From Prosthecobacter sp. (lineage in GTDB: Bacteria; Verrucomicrobiota; Verrucomicrobiia; Verrucomicrobiales; Verrucomicrobiaceae): a DNA stretch of 64,000 bases. Under the pieces are notes generated by a model. That model did no database searches. It was not told the DNA's origin and saw nothing but the letters and a program-made list of their open reading frames with translations. The position numbers and the translations under genes are program-made. Location of the stretch: positions 1-64,000 of the forward strand of contig JABARQ010000022.1 of NCBI GenBank assembly GCA_019186985.1. The letters are read 5' to 3'. Below are positions 24,714 to 35,400 of this stretch, piece by piece (position 1 is the stretch's first letter; every line of letters starts with the position of its first letter).

Positions 24714-27700
24714 ATGACAGGTGTCGACCTGTGCCGATGGAGTTGGCGAACCTTTGTTGAAAGGGTGCGGGGTGCCGGGTTGAGGATGCTCTGGCTCGCC
24801 GTGCTGCTGCTGGCAAAGCCCGCCGCCATGGCGCAGACAGGCAGCACCTGGACTCTGCGCAACCCGCTGCCGACCAACGAAAACCTGCACGCCGCCGCCT
24901 GGTCGGGAAGCCGCTTTGTGGTGGCTGGCAACGCCGGGCTGATCCTGGTGTCGTCCGATGGCATCTCCTGGTCCATGCGTGCTTCCGGCGTCACCGTCGC
25001 CCTGCACGGCGCAGCCTTCACGGGCGGACAGTTTGTGGTTGTGGGCGAAGGCGGCACCGTGCTGACCTCTCCGGACGGCAACACCTGGACCAGGCGCGCC
25101 ACCAGCACCACGAAGACGCTGCGCTCCGTGGTCTGGACCGGTTCATCGCTCGTGGTTGTGGGCGATGACGGCACCGCCATCACCTCACCCACCGGCACGG
25201 TTTGGACCACGCGCTTCACCGGCACCTCGCTCGACCTTCTTGCCGCCGTCTGGACAGGCGTCAAGGTCTTCGCCGTCGGTGAGCTCGGCATCACCCTGGA
25301 ATCCATGACCGGCAGTGCCTGGTCGCAAAGCTCACAAACCCCGGCGCTGAGCTTCACCGGCGTCACCTGGGACGGCGGCCAGCTCATCGCCTCGACCAGC
25401 GGAGGCACGCTGCACACCTCCCCCGCCGGCGCGGCCTGGACCCAGCGGCACTCCGGTGCCGCCTCGCTGTCCTCGGTGCTTTGGACGGGCGCCACCGCCG
25501 TCGCCTGCGGGTCCGACGGCACCCTGCTGACCTCCCCTGACGGCATCACCTGGTCGCCCCGGGGCTCGGGCGTCGATCAACTTTTGTTAGGCCTCGTGCA
25601 GGGCGGCGCCACCACGCTGGCCGTCGGCTCGACCGGAGCCCTGCTGACAACAGCGGACACGGTGACATGGACCGACCGCTCCACCGTCAGTCACGCGATG
25701 CTTCGCGACATCGCCTGGACGGGCCTGAAGATCGTCTCCGCCGGCCTTGAAGGTGAAGTGCTGAGCTCGGCGGACGGCGTGGTCTGGACGGTCGAAGGCT
25801 CCGGCACTTCGGACGACCTTCATGGCATCGTCTGGGCCGGTGACAAGCTGGTCGCCGTGGGTGAGGCCGGAGCCGTGCTCACTTCTCCTGACGGAGTCAC
25901 CTGGACACCCCAGGCTTCAGGCACGGCGCAGGACCTGCTGGCCGTGGCCTGGACCCGCGACCTGCTCATCGCCACCGGCGAAGGCGGCGCCGTTCTCACC
26001 TCGCCCGACGGCATCACCTGGACACCGCGAGTTTCGGGAACCGGCGCGGACTTGCGCGATGTCGTCTGGACAGGCTCCAAGGCCCTCGCGGTCGGCAAGC
26101 TTGGAACCGTCTGCATTTCGAATGACGGCGGCCTCACCTGGTCCGCATCCACCACCGCGCCCTTTGCCGACCTGAACGGCATCGCCTGGTCAGGCTCCCA
26201 GTTTTGCACCGTCGGGGATGGCGATGTCATCCTGACTTCGGCGAATGGCACCGCCTGGACGCAGCGGCCCGTCGCCTTCGGGCAGAACCTGCTCGGCGTG
26301 ACCTGGGCCTCCGGCCAGTTCATCGCCGTCGGCACCTCCCAGATCATCCTCACCTCCGCCAACGGCACCTCATGGAAGAATCGCGGAGTTTCCTCGGTCC
26401 AGCTGCCCTCCCTGCACGCCGTCCGCGGCTTTGGCAGCCTTTTGGTTGGCGTGGGCGATGGTGGTGACATCCTCACCAGCGGCAGCTCGCCGGTCCTGAC
26501 GCCCGTGGCGAACTTTGCGCTGACCAGCCAGACCGTGGCGGAAAATGCAGGTGTCTTCACCCTCGGCCTTCAGCTCAGCTTTGCCCCCGCCGTCAGCACC
26601 AGCATTCCCTTCACGCTTTCCGGCACCACCAGCACCGGAGCCGACTACACCATCAGCACCACCCCCGTGGCCTTCGCCGCCGGCCAGTCCGCGAAAAACA
26701 TCAGCATCACCGTGAAGGACGACGTGCTGGTGGAGGCTTCGGAAACGGTCATCGTGTCCCTCGGAACCCCTGCCGGAGCCCTGGTGGGGACGGCTCATCG
26801 TTTCACCCTGACCGTCACCGACAACGACATCGCCCCGGTCGTCACGCTGCAGCCCGTCAGCCAGCTTGTGGCGGTCAATGCACCAATCACGACCTTCAAC
26901 ACCGCCGCCACCGGCAGCCCGCCCGTGACCTTTCAGTGGAAGAAAAACGGCGGCACCCTCCCCGGCGCCACCGGCAGCGCCTATTCCGTGTTGAACGCCC
27001 AGCTTTCCCAGGCCGGGAAGTACACCGTCGTGGCGGCCAACCCCACGGGCAAGGACACCAGCGGCATCGCCGAGCTTGGTGTTGTCGACACCAGCCCTGG
27101 AGCCGCCCAGGTGCCCGTCGGCGGCACCGTCTCCTTTGTCATCAACACCGCCGGCAACGGCCTGACCTACCAGTGGCGGAAAAACGGCAGCCCGCTCAGC
27201 AACGGCCCGCGCATCAACGGCGCCACCGCCGCCAAGCTCACCATCAGCTCCCTGGTCATCGGCGACACCGACACCTACGACTGCGTTGTCACCGGCCCCG
27301 GAGGCGTTCTTGCCGGCGGAGCCCGCACGCTGACCGTGCTGCTGCCGCCCGTGGTCAACCCGGTGCCGCCGCCGCCCACGATGGTCGGAAGCGACTACAG
27401 CCACACGCTTGGCGCCAGCAACATGCCGGTGAAGTTCAACGTCATCGGCCTGCCCAAAGGTTTGTCATTGAACAGCAGCACCGGATTGATCAGCGGACGC
27501 CCCCAGGCCTCCGGCACCTTCAACCTCCAGATCACCGCCTCCAATGCCGCAGGCACCAGCCTTGTCTGGCTGGGCACGCTCGTCGTCCAGGCCATACCTT
27601 CAGGAGCGGTGGGCTCCTTCCAGGCGATGATCGGACGCGACGCCTCCGTCAATGACAGCCTGGGCGGACGCCTGGAGTTCACCACGACCTCCCTGGGAGC

Positions 27701-28730
27701 CTGTTCAGGCAGGCTGACCCTCGGCAAAAACGCCTACAGCTTCAGCTCCAGGCTCGACACCGCCTACAATGCCAGCCCGCAGTTTTCCGTCAGCATCCCG
27801 AGGCCGGCGATGCCGGATGTCGAGATCGACTTCATCATGAATGCCAGCCTGCAAACCCTCACAGGGACCATCGGCACCGGCGGGCCAGCGGCGGCCTTGA
27901 ACGGCTGGCGTCAGGTCTGGAACAACAGCACCCGGCCCGCCAGCGACCTCGTGGGCTATTACAGCATCGGCCTTGACGTGCAGGGCGGTGACATCGGCAA
28001 TCCCGCAATCCCCCAGGGCACCGGTTTCCTCACCTGCAGCGTCGGCATCGACGGCAGGCTCACCTTCACCGGCAAGACCGCCGACGGCACCAGCGTGACC
28101 TCCGCGACCTTCCTCGGCCCCAACGGCGAATCGCTGCTTTTTCAGACGATCTATTCCAGCACCGGCTCCGTGCTTGGCACGCTGCTGCTCACCCCGGATG
28201 GCGCCGCCGCCTTCAACGACAACACCTTCACCGGCACCGTCAGCTGGCTGCGCAAGCCCCAGCCGGTCACCACGCGCAGCTATCAGGCCGGCTTCGGCCC
28301 GGTCAACCTGGCCGCCTATGGCAAGTACCTCGCGCCGGACTCCAAGGGCGTCATTCTCGGCCTGCCGTCCAGCACGGGCACCGCCCAGCTCCTGTTTGCC
28401 AGCGGCGGCGTCGAGGCCTCCGCCATCAATCCCGACGTCACCGCCTTCACCTACACCGACACCTTCAGCGTCGACATGCCTTCACCCGGCAGCCCGCAGA
28501 ATCCGGGCAAGGCCACCCTCACCATTGAAAAATCCACCGGCCTGGTCGGCGGCAGGTTCGTGCTCGTCGACCTCGCCGGCACCGTGGTGCGCAACGTGCG
28601 CTTCGAGGGCATGATCATCCGGCCAGCGTCCGGCACGAAGAAGGCCTTCGGATTCTTCAACCTGCCCCAGCTTCCGAACCCGAACACCTCCGCCATCCTC
28701 AGCGGCCAGGTGGTGATCGACCAGCCCTGA
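24714..28730 (+). CDS. Large secreted repeat protein: beta-propeller-like, Calx-beta and Ig domains
   Basis: The 1338-residue product begins with a long signal peptide (LRMLWLAVLLLAKPAAMAQ). About fourteen repeats of roughly 38-42 residues follow. Each has the pattern 'W-(T/S)-G-x-x-(F/L)-V-x-V-G-x-x-G-x-(I/V)-L-T-S-x-D-G-x-x-W', as in BNR/Ycf48-type propeller blades. Then come a Calx-beta domain (about 595-710, FALTSQTVAENAGVFTL...VTDND), two Ig-like domains (TFQWKKNGGTLPG, TYQWRKNGSPLS) and a putative Ig domain (GLPKGLSLNSSTGLISG). The C-terminal part of about 370 residues resembles the end of the 3588-residue protein at 32467-43233. The protein is probably on the cell surface or released. 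No enzymatic domain is seen. Confidence 0.85.
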   Translation: MTGVDLCRWSWRTFVERVRGAGLRMLWLAVLLLAKPAAMAQTGSTWTLRNPLPTNENLHAAAWSGSRFVVAGNAGLILVSSDGISWSMRASGVTVALHGAAFTGGQFVVVGEGGTVLTSPDGNTWTRRATSTTKTLRSVVWTGSSLVVVGDDGTAITSPTGTVWTTRFTGTSLDLLAAVWTGVKVFAVGELGITLESMTGSAWSQSSQTPALSFTGVTWDGGQLIASTSGGTLHTSPAGAAWTQRHSGAASLSSVLWTGATAVACGSDGTLLTSPDGITWSPRGSGVDQLLLGLVQGGATTLAVGSTGALLTTADTVTWTDRSTVSHAMLRDIAWTGLKIVSAGLEGEVLSSADGVVWTVEGSGTSDDLHGIVWAGDKLVAVGEAGAVLTSPDGVTWTPQASGTAQDLLAVAWTRDLLIATGEGGAVLTSPDGITWTPRVSGTGADLRDVVWTGSKALAVGKLGTVCISNDGGLTWSASTTAPFADLNGIAWSGSQFCTVGDGDVILTSANGTAWTQRPVAFGQNLLGVTWASGQFIAVGTSQIILTSANGTSWKNRGVSSVQLPSLHAVRGFGSLLVGVGDGGDILTSGSSPVLTPVANFALTSQTVAENAGVFTLGLQLSFAPAVSTSIPFTLSGTTSTGADYTISTTPVAFAAGQSAKNISITVKDDVLVEASETVIVSLGTPAGALVGTAHRFTLTVTDNDIAPVVTLQPVSQLVAVNAPITTFNTAATGSPPVTFQWKKNGGTLPGATGSAYSVLNAQLSQAGKYTVVAANPTGKDTSGIAELGVVDTSPGAAQVPVGGTVSFVINTAGNGLTYQWRKNGSPLSNGPRINGATAAKLTISSLVIGDTDTYDCVVTGPGGVLAGGARTLTVLLPPVVNPVPPPPTMVGSDYSHTLGASNMPVKFNVIGLPKGLSLNSSTGLISGRPQASGTFNLQITASNAAGTSLVWLGTLVVQAIPSGAVGSFQAMIGRDASVNDSLGGRLEFTTTSLGACSGRLTLGKNAYSFSSRLDTAYNASPQFSVSIPRPAMPDVEIDFIMNASLQTLTGTIGTGGPAAALNGWRQVWNNSTRPASDLVGYYSIGLDVQGGDIGNPAIPQGTGFLTCSVGIDGRLTFTGKTADGTSVTSATFLGPNGESLLFQTIYSSTGSVLGTLLLTPDGAAAFNDNTFTGTVSWLRKPQPVTTRSYQAGFGPVNLAAYGKYLAPDSKGVILGLPSSTGTAQLLFASGGVEASAINPDVTAFTYTDTFSVDMPSPGSPQNPGKATLTIEKSTGLVGGRFVLVDLAGTVVRNVRFEGMIIRPASGTKKAFGFFNLPQLPNPNTSAILSGQVVIDQP

Positions 28731-28787
28731 GGCGTTTCGCGTTTCATCGCCCGGAAACATCCGCGCCGGCTGCGCTGTATCCTGCGG

Positions 28788-30107
28788 ATGTCCGAACCGC
28801 TCACCCGCCGCCAGATCCTCCGCAAGGCCCCGCTCGCCGCCCTCGCCGGCAGCTTCCATGTCCTCGCCCGCTCCCAGGAGCCTAACCAGCTTTGGCGCAC
28901 CGGCAATCCCTCCATCGACAGGCCGCGCGAGGTCGCCATCAGCCTGCTGAAGCCGACGCAGGCGCAGCTTGAGCATGCCTGGGAGCTGCACTTCGGCTCC
29001 GTCGTGTTTGAAAGCTACGGCTTCGCCCCGCGCTGCGCCGTGGATGCCGAGGCGCTCAACGCCGCCGTCCGGTCTGGGGCCTCCGCGGCGGAGATCAGCG
29101 ACCTGCGCGAGTCCATGTCGATGAACCGCAACGCCACCAGCGAACGCGAACGCAGGGAGTTCCTCGACGCCTTCAAGGCCGCCGGCGTCACCTGCATCTT
29201 CCAGAACACGGGCGAGGAAGGCAGCGACCCCATGCGCCTGATCAAGCGCCTCGCCCACTTCACCCGCGCCACCGACCTGATGAAGCCCGCCCTTTCCAAG
29301 GTGGTCACCGCCGACGAGATCGAGGCGCTGAAGAAGGCGGGCAACGTCGGCCTCTGCTTCACCACCAACGGCGTGCCGCTCATGCAGGACTGGGAGAGCG
29401 TGCGCGACGAGCTGCGCTTCATCCGCATCTTCCACGAACTCGGCACGCGCATGATGCATGTCACCTACAACCGCCGCAATCCCCTCGGCGACGGCGCGGG
29501 CGAGCCCCATGACGGCGGCCTCAGCGACTTCGGCCACGCCGCCGTCGCCGAGATGAACAAGGTCGGCGTCATCGTCGATGTCGCGCACAGCGGCTGGAAG
29601 ACCGCGTTTGACGCCGCCAGGGCCAGCGCCCGGCCCATGGTGGCCAGCCACACCACCTGCGCCTCGCTTTACAAGCACTTCCGCGGCAAGCCGGACGACA
29701 CCATCAGGGCCATCTGCGACACCGACGGCCTGGTCGGCATCTGCTGCATTCCCCGCTTCCTTGGCGGCAGGGGGGACATCACCGCGCTGCTCGACCACCT
29801 GGATCATCTGATCCGCAAGTTCGGCGCAAGGCATGCCGCCATCGGCTGCGACGTCGCCTACACCTCACGCTTCGACAAGGAGGAGCGGGCGAAGCTGCTG
29901 AAGGCGCCTGGAGGACCGGCGGACCGCTGGGAGCATCTCTGGCCGAAGGACGACTACCAGACCACGGTCGAGGCCGAGCAGAGCGTCGCCTGGTCGAACT
30001 GGCCGCTCTTCACCCTGGGCATGATCCAGCGCGGCCACAGCGACGAAACCATCCGCCAGGTCCTCGGCGGCAACATGCTGCGCGTGCTGCGGGCCAACAC
30101 CGTCTGA
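28788..30107 (+). CDS. Peptidase M19 (renal dipeptidase) family protein, Tat-exported
   Basis: The 439-residue protein starts with a twin-arginine signal (TRRQILRKAPLAALAGSFHVLA). The M19 barrel is clear from TRMMHVTYNRRNPLGDGAGE, GLSDFGHAAVAEMNKVGVIVDVAHSG (metal-ligand His), ASHTTCASLYKHFRGKPDD (second His), and a C-terminal IRQVLGGNMLRVL. The usual N-terminal HxD metal pair ('DGHNDLP') cannot be found; the region reads HFGSVVFESYGFAPRCAVD. It may therefore bind one metal ion or none, or have a different activity, as in some diverged planctomycete/verrucomicrobial members. It follows the large secreted protein by 57 bp on the same strand. Confidence 0.82.
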   Translation: MSEPLTRRQILRKAPLAALAGSFHVLARSQEPNQLWRTGNPSIDRPREVAISLLKPTQAQLEHAWELHFGSVVFESYGFAPRCAVDAEALNAAVRSGASAAEISDLRESMSMNRNATSERERREFLDAFKAAGVTCIFQNTGEEGSDPMRLIKRLAHFTRATDLMKPALSKVVTADEIEALKKAGNVGLCFTTNGVPLMQDWESVRDELRFIRIFHELGTRMMHVTYNRRNPLGDGAGEPHDGGLSDFGHAAVAEMNKVGVIVDVAHSGWKTAFDAARASARPMVASHTTCASLYKHFRGKPDDTIRAICDTDGLVGICCIPRFLGGRGDITALLDHLDHLIRKFGARHAAIGCDVAYTSRFDKEERAKLLKAPGGPADRWEHLWPKDDYQTTVEAEQSVAWSNWPLFTLGMIQRGHSDETIRQVLGGNMLRVLRANTV

Positions 30108-30215
30108 GGAGAAGCCAGGAAAGCCCTCCAGGACGACGTAAGGATGGACTTCAACCATGAGGCGGTGGTAGCCTTCTGACATCCTTTTTGTTCATCCCAT
30201 CCCGGCCGCCCGCTC

Positions 30216-31313
30216 ATGCACCGACTTCGCGTTATCGCCCTTCTCAGCCTGCTTGCCTCCGGCCTCGCCGCGCGTGACAGGACCCTCGACATCTACTGGA
30301 TCGACTCCGAGGGCGGCGGCTCGACGCTGATCGTGACCCCGGCGGGCGAATCCGTGCTGGTGGACACCGGCAACCCCGGCGGACGCGACCCGCGGAGGAT
30401 CCGGCAGGTGGCGACGGAAATCGCCGGCCTGAGCCGGATTGATCATGTCGTCATCACCCACTTCCATGCGGACCACTTCGGCGGACTGGCCGAGCTGGCG
30501 GCCCTGATGCCGGTGGGCGCGCTTTATGACAAGGGTGTTCCCGAAGGCAGCCCAGACGGCAGGCCGCAGGACATGCGCTGGACCCTCATGAGCCGTCCTT
30601 ACAAGGACGCCAGGGTGGAAAAGCGGGCGACCCTGGCGGCGGGTGACACCCTCCCGCTGAGGCAGGCCGAAGGCAGCCCGCGACTCACCCTCACCTGCCT
30701 GGGGGCCAACCAAAAGTTCATCAACGCACCGGCGGGCGCCTCGCCCAACCCGCTCAACGGCAGCGTGCCGCCAAAGGCAGCGGACAGCACTGACAACGCC
30801 AACAGCATCGTGCTGCTGCTGGAGTTCGGCGGCTTCCGCTTCTTTGACGGCGGCGACCTGACCTGGAACGTGGAGGAGAGGCTGGTGTCGCCCGTGAACC
30901 TGGCCGGCACCGTGGACCTCTACCAGGTGAACCATCACGGGCTCGACGTGAGCAACAATCCCGTGCTGATCCGCAGCCTGCAGCCGACGGTTTCCGTGAT
31001 GAACAACGGCCCGCGCAAGGGCACCAGCAAATCGGCCATGGACGCCCTGCGCTCCACTCCGTCGGTCGAGGCCATCTACCAGGTTCATGAAAACGTCCGG
31101 GAGGACCGGGAGAACACCACGGACAAGTCCATGATCGCGAACCATGGCGACCCCGCCGCCGGGGTGGTCAAGGGTGTCGAGCACGGCGACCCAGCCGCAG
31201 GCTGCAAGGCGCATCACATTCAGTGCAGCGTTGCCGCAGACGCGCTGCATTTCACCGTGCATGTGCCGTCCACCGGCCACTCCCGGACCTTCAAGACCCG
31301 GACGAGGAATTAA
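30216..31313 (+). CDS. Secreted metallo-beta-lactamase-fold hydrolase (ComEC/Rec2-like domain)
   Basis: The 365-residue protein has a signal peptide ([19 protein letters not shown]). The MBL fold is shown by [10 protein letters not shown], the zinc-binding motif [34 protein letters not shown] and [22 protein letters not shown]. The pattern is that of the periplasmic part of ComEC, found here as a stand-alone exported enzyme. Phosphodiester or other ester hydrolysis is likely, but the substrate is unknown. It lies 108 bp after the M19 gene; no shared pathway is evident. Confidence 0.88.
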   Translation: MHRLRVIALLSLLASGLAARDRTLDIYWIDSEGGGSTLIVTPAGESVLVDTGNPGGRDPRRIRQVATEIAGLSRIDHVVITHFHADHFGGLAELAALMPVGALYDKGVPEGSPDGRPQDMRWTLMSRPYKDARVEKRATLAAGDTLPLRQAEGSPRLTLTCLGANQKFINAPAGASPNPLNGSVPPKAADSTDNANSIVLLLEFGGFRFFDGGDLTWNVEERLVSPVNLAGTVDLYQVNHHGLDVSNNPVLIRSLQPTVSVMNNGPRKGTSKSAMDALRSTPSVEAIYQVHENVREDRENTTDKSMIANHGDPAAGVVKGVEHGDPAAGCKAHHIQCSVAADALHFTVHVPSTGHSRTFKTRTRN

Positions 31314-31420
31314 GCGACGGGAATCGGCTGAAGGTTCGAAGGCATGGGTGTTGTCATCACCCTCAGCCCTGCGTTCGCGATGCTGCGGAATCGGAGCTCC
31401 TCGCTCCTTTGCAAAGCCGC

Positions 31421-32362
31421 TCAGTAGCCTTCGGTCGCCTCGCTGAAGGTCCAGGGAGCCTGGTAGGCCCCGGTGCGCTCCTTTTCCAGCTGGCGGGCCA
31501 GGTCATTGAGCAGGGCCGAGGCGCCGAAGCGGTAGCGTTGATTGTTCAGCCAGCCGTCCCCCAGCGTCTCCTTCACCGCGATCAGGAACTGCAGGGCCTG
31601 CTTCGCCGTGCGAATGCCGCCAGCAGGCTTCATCGACACCGCCACGCCCGTGGCCAGGAAATGATCCCGGATCGCCTCGATCATGACCTGGTTGTTGCCG
31701 AGCGTGGCGTTTGACGAAGTCTTGCCCGTGCTCGTCTTGATGAAGTCGCCAGGCCGGATCACCCGCATGGCGAGGAAGCTGGCGGCGCGGATGTTGTCAT
31801 AGGATTCAAGCTCGCCGACCTCGAGGATGACCTTGAGCACGGATGCCCCGCAGGCTTCGGCCACGGCTGCGATCTCATCCTGGACGCGGGCAAGCTCACC
31901 CGCGAGAAAGGCGCCGCGGTTGATCACCATGTCGATCTCATCCGCACCGTCCGCCACTGCGGCACGGACCTCCGCCAGCCGGAGCTTCAAAGGCGACTGG
32001 CCCGAGGGGAAGGCCGTGGCCACGGAGGCCACCTTCACGCCGGAGCCGGCCAGATGCCTGCGGGCATGCCTGACCATGGATGGATAAACGCAAACCGCCG
32101 CCGTCGGAGGCACGCCTGCTTCATCATGCGGGTGCAGGGCCTTCCGGCACAGGGAGGCCACCTTGCCGGGCGTGTCCTTGCCCTCCAGGGTCGTCAGATC
32201 CACCATGGAGGCGGCCAGCCTCAGGCCGAAGACCTTCGCGTTCTTCTTGAGGCTGCGCGTGGCATATCTGGCCACGCGTTCCTCGACACCGACCTGATCG
32301 ACGGAGCCGACCTCATCGAGCAGCCTGCGCAGGCCGCCCGGTTTTTTTGTCACAACGGGCAT
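31421..32362 (-). CDS. deoC: Deoxyribose-phosphate aldolase
   Basis: It cleaves 2-deoxyribose-5-phosphate to acetaldehyde and glyceraldehyde-3-phosphate in nucleoside breakdown. Class I aldolase features are present: the Asp region ADGADEIDMVINRGAFL, the Schiff-base lysine in FIKTSTGKTSSNAT, and the proton-shuttle lysine in VSMKPAGGIRT. The start ATG at 32362 (MPVVTKK) gives 313 residues. An in-frame start at 32398 is possible but would run close to the upstream terminator hairpin. The N-terminal extension and long length resemble eukaryotic/verrucomicrobial DeoC more than the 220-260 residue type. Confidence 0.93.
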   Translation of the reverse strand: MPVVTKKPGGLRRLLDEVGSVDQVGVEERVARYATRSLKKNAKVFGLRLAASMVDLTTLEGKDTPGKVASLCRKALHPHDEAGVPPTAAVCVYPSMVRHARRHLAGSGVKVASVATAFPSGQSPLKLRLAEVRAAVADGADEIDMVINRGAFLAGELARVQDEIAAVAEACGASVLKVILEVGELESYDNIRAASFLAMRVIRPGDFIKTSTGKTSSNATLGNNQVMIEAIRDHFLATGVAVSMKPAGGIRTAKQALQFLIAVKETLGDGWLNNQRYRFGASALLNDLARQLEKERTGAYQAPWTFSEATEGY

Positions 32363-32410
32363 TCCGGCATCAAACACCCTGGGCGAATCCCGAGTCAAGG
32401 GCGGGAAACA

Positions 32411-32450
32411 GGAACCCCCGGAGGCCGTGAGGCCGGCCCGGGGGCTCGTT
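32411..32450 (-). terminator. Terminator-like hairpin after the giant secreted protein gene
   Basis: On the minus strand, GAGCCCCCGG pairs with CCGGGGGTTC around an inner GGCC/GGCC stem. It begins 17 bp after the stop codon at 32467. The T-run is short (TTCC..TTTCCC), so it is a moderate intrinsic terminator. It also separates this gene from deoC. Confidence 0.6.
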
Positions 32451-32466
32451 CATTCCAGTGAGCGCA

Positions 32467-35400
32467 TCATTGCGGCCCGAACGTCACACGACCGGACTCA
32501 GGGTCGAGGTCGTTCACGCGGTTGCTGATGAAGAACCCGTAGCCACCTTTGCTTTCCCCCTTCTGCAGGATGATGCCCTTGAAGCCCGGCTTGGTTTTGG
32601 AGGCAGCCGACCAGTTGGGCGTGAAGGTGCCGCTGAAGCTCGCCGATGAAGGCGAGAGGGTCAGCGTGAAAGAGGTGTTTGTTAAGGGTGCCTTGACGAC
32701 CTCATCCAGGCGATTGACGGAGAAACTGGTGACCGACACCTCCGGGTTCAGCTTTCCAGCCGAGAAACAAAGCTCACCGCCTCCACTGGTGGCGAAGGGA
32801 ACGCCAAACTCAAGGGAAGCAAAAATGCTCCTGTTCTTGCTGTACAGGGCGCCGATGGCATCGACATGGATGCCGTTGTACCAGCCGTCCGTGTAGAGCT
32901 GGGTGAGCGAATCGGTGCTTTTCTGACTCACCGAAGGCCTGATCCAGATCAGATCCGTGGCCGTGACGTCGCTGCTGGCCGGAGCCGTGTCAAAAACCAG
33001 CCCCCCTCCCAGCACGGCCTCCTTTCGGGCAAGGCTACCGGGAGTCAGCATCTGTGCCATGAATGGCGCATGATTGTCCTGCACCAGACCGGTGCTGGCC
33101 GTGAACTTGCTTCCATCCGCGAGAGTGCCTGCAAAAGTGACCAGGCCATCCTTGGTCAGGTTGATCGTGCCAAATCCATCCCCCTGGGGATAGGTGCTTG
33201 TGTCACGCACGGGATCCTGTGCCTTGGCTGGCATGGCAATGCTGAAGAAGCCTGAATCGAGCATTCCCAGGGAACCCGCAGATGTCGCATTCCGGAAGGC
33301 CGACGGAATCACGCGCACCTTCGAGTAAATGATGCGCCTGGCAGTGCCTGTGGCGAAAACGGTCGACCCGGTGAAGTTGGACAGGGAGGCCTCGATGTTC
33401 CCGCCAACAAAGGTCATGGACAATTTGCTGCCGACACCTAAATCCAGCGAAGCAAGCCTGGAGGTGCCGAAGGTTGAGGTTCCATTACCGTAGAACTGAG
33501 CGCTCAGCGGCTTGGATGCCCCCTCAATCAAGATTTTGCCCGTAAAGGCTCCGGTATCCGTCATGGTTCCCGTCAGGAAGGCCAGGTTAGACAACCTGTT
33601 CAGACTGGGGGAGCCCGGCTTGAGGAACCCGTAAAAGGTATTTCCATGGCCGCTGGGCGCCTTGAACGAGTTCGGATTGAACACCGCGCCGATGCCCAGC
33701 ACATCCTGTGCAGGCATGGCAAACGTCACCACGTTGCCCTTCGCATCAGCCCCCTCGGGCAACCCTGTCCAGTGGCTGAAGTCCGCTGTCGCTCCTGCCC
33801 TGGCATTGGCGGTCAGCTTCACCGCGGCGCCAGGAAGGACGCTCATGTAAACTGTCTTGGCAACGGCTGCCATGGCTGAAGCCGGGGTCGCGGCCGCCAC
33901 AACAGTGCCAAAGGTTGAACGAGGCACCTCCAGTTTGTACCGCCTTGCAAAAGTGAAGGTCACGCTGACCGGCAGGCTTGGTGTTCCACGGTTGTCAACG
34001 GCGGTGACCTCCAGGGTGTTCGCGCCGTTCACAGGCATGACCTCAAGGTTGAAGCCCCCGCTGCTCGTCAATGTCGCATTCACTGGAGCTCCCCCGTTCA
34101 ACCGCACCTCCACCCGGTTGATGCCGGCCTTGTCCAAATCGAGCACATAGCCGCTGACCTTGTAAGGCGCCTGATCGCTGATCACGGCACCCTGTTTCGG
34201 AATCACCCCACCAACACGAGGCAACGTGTTGGCCTTGATGGAGATCGTCGCCTGGGAGGGGGTGCCGATGGTTGTCCTTTGATCAGGATTGCTGAGCGAT
34301 GCGCTGAACTGGTAGCTCGGCTGAGCGCCCGTGCGTGCGATAAGAGGAATCGTCACCTGCTGGCTGGTGGCGTTTTCGGCAAAGTTCACGAGGACATCCT
34401 GATGCACATAGTCCACGCCGGCGGCTCCGGCAGTGTAGGCAGCGCCGGTCGTGCCGGGTGCCGTGGTCAGCCTGACGCTCGTGGCGGCCTTGCCGTCCAC
34501 ACGTTTGACGGTCAGCACCACCTGGGTGGATCCCTGGTTCACCACATAAGCAGGAGGGGCGAAAAAGACACGCCCGCCATTGTTGGCGTAGCCGGTGCCC
34601 TGGATGGCGAAGGTGTAGACGCCTTCATCAGGGTCATTGCTCCGAAGGGTGACAAGGGCCGTGCGCAAACCGGACCCGGTCGGAATGAACCGGATGGTGA
34701 AGCTTGTCTGGCCGGTGAGAGGCGCCACTGAGGCCGAAGGCTGCGCAGTAACGGCAAAATTGCTGGCATGAACGCCCGAAATCTCCACCTGCGGCGCTCC
34801 CGTCAGGCCCAGGAGGGCAACATCGGTGTTGGTGACCGTGAAGCCGCGGCTGAGGGAAGTGGCCAGCAGCACATTGCCAAAGTCGGTGCCGTCAAGCGCC
34901 GATGGAGTGCTGTCGCCGCTGACGATCTCACTGCCATTGCCCAGAACCGTGATCTCGGGGAACTCGGGCACATCCGTGACCGTGACGGCCACCTGCTGGC
35001 TGGAGGAAGCCGGAGGACTGCCATTGTCGGAGGCGATGACCGTGACGAGATAGGTGTTGTCGGCGTTATGATCGAGCGGGGCTTCATAGTCCGGGCTGGC
35101 GATGAAGCCCAGGGCACCGGAGCTCGCGTTGATGGTGAAAAACGCGGCATCCACTCCATCCAGGCTGTAGCTCACGGTCTGCGCGGGCAGGTCGGCATCC
35201 TCGGCGCTGACCAGCGCCACCGCGGTCGAATTTTCCGGCACGCTCACCGCGGCGGTCGCGAGCCCGCCATTGCTGGTGATGACCGGCGCATCGTTCACAT
35301 CCGTCACCGCGACGGTGAAGGCCCTGGCGATGGTGCCGCCGCTGCCGTCGTCCGCCTGCACCCGGATGCTGTAGCTGTCCTTCACCTCATAGTTGGCTGA

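Noticed and set aside
31314..31420. Possible hairpins between the MBL-fold gene and deoC
   Set aside because: No stem longer than a few base pairs followed by a T-run could be found.
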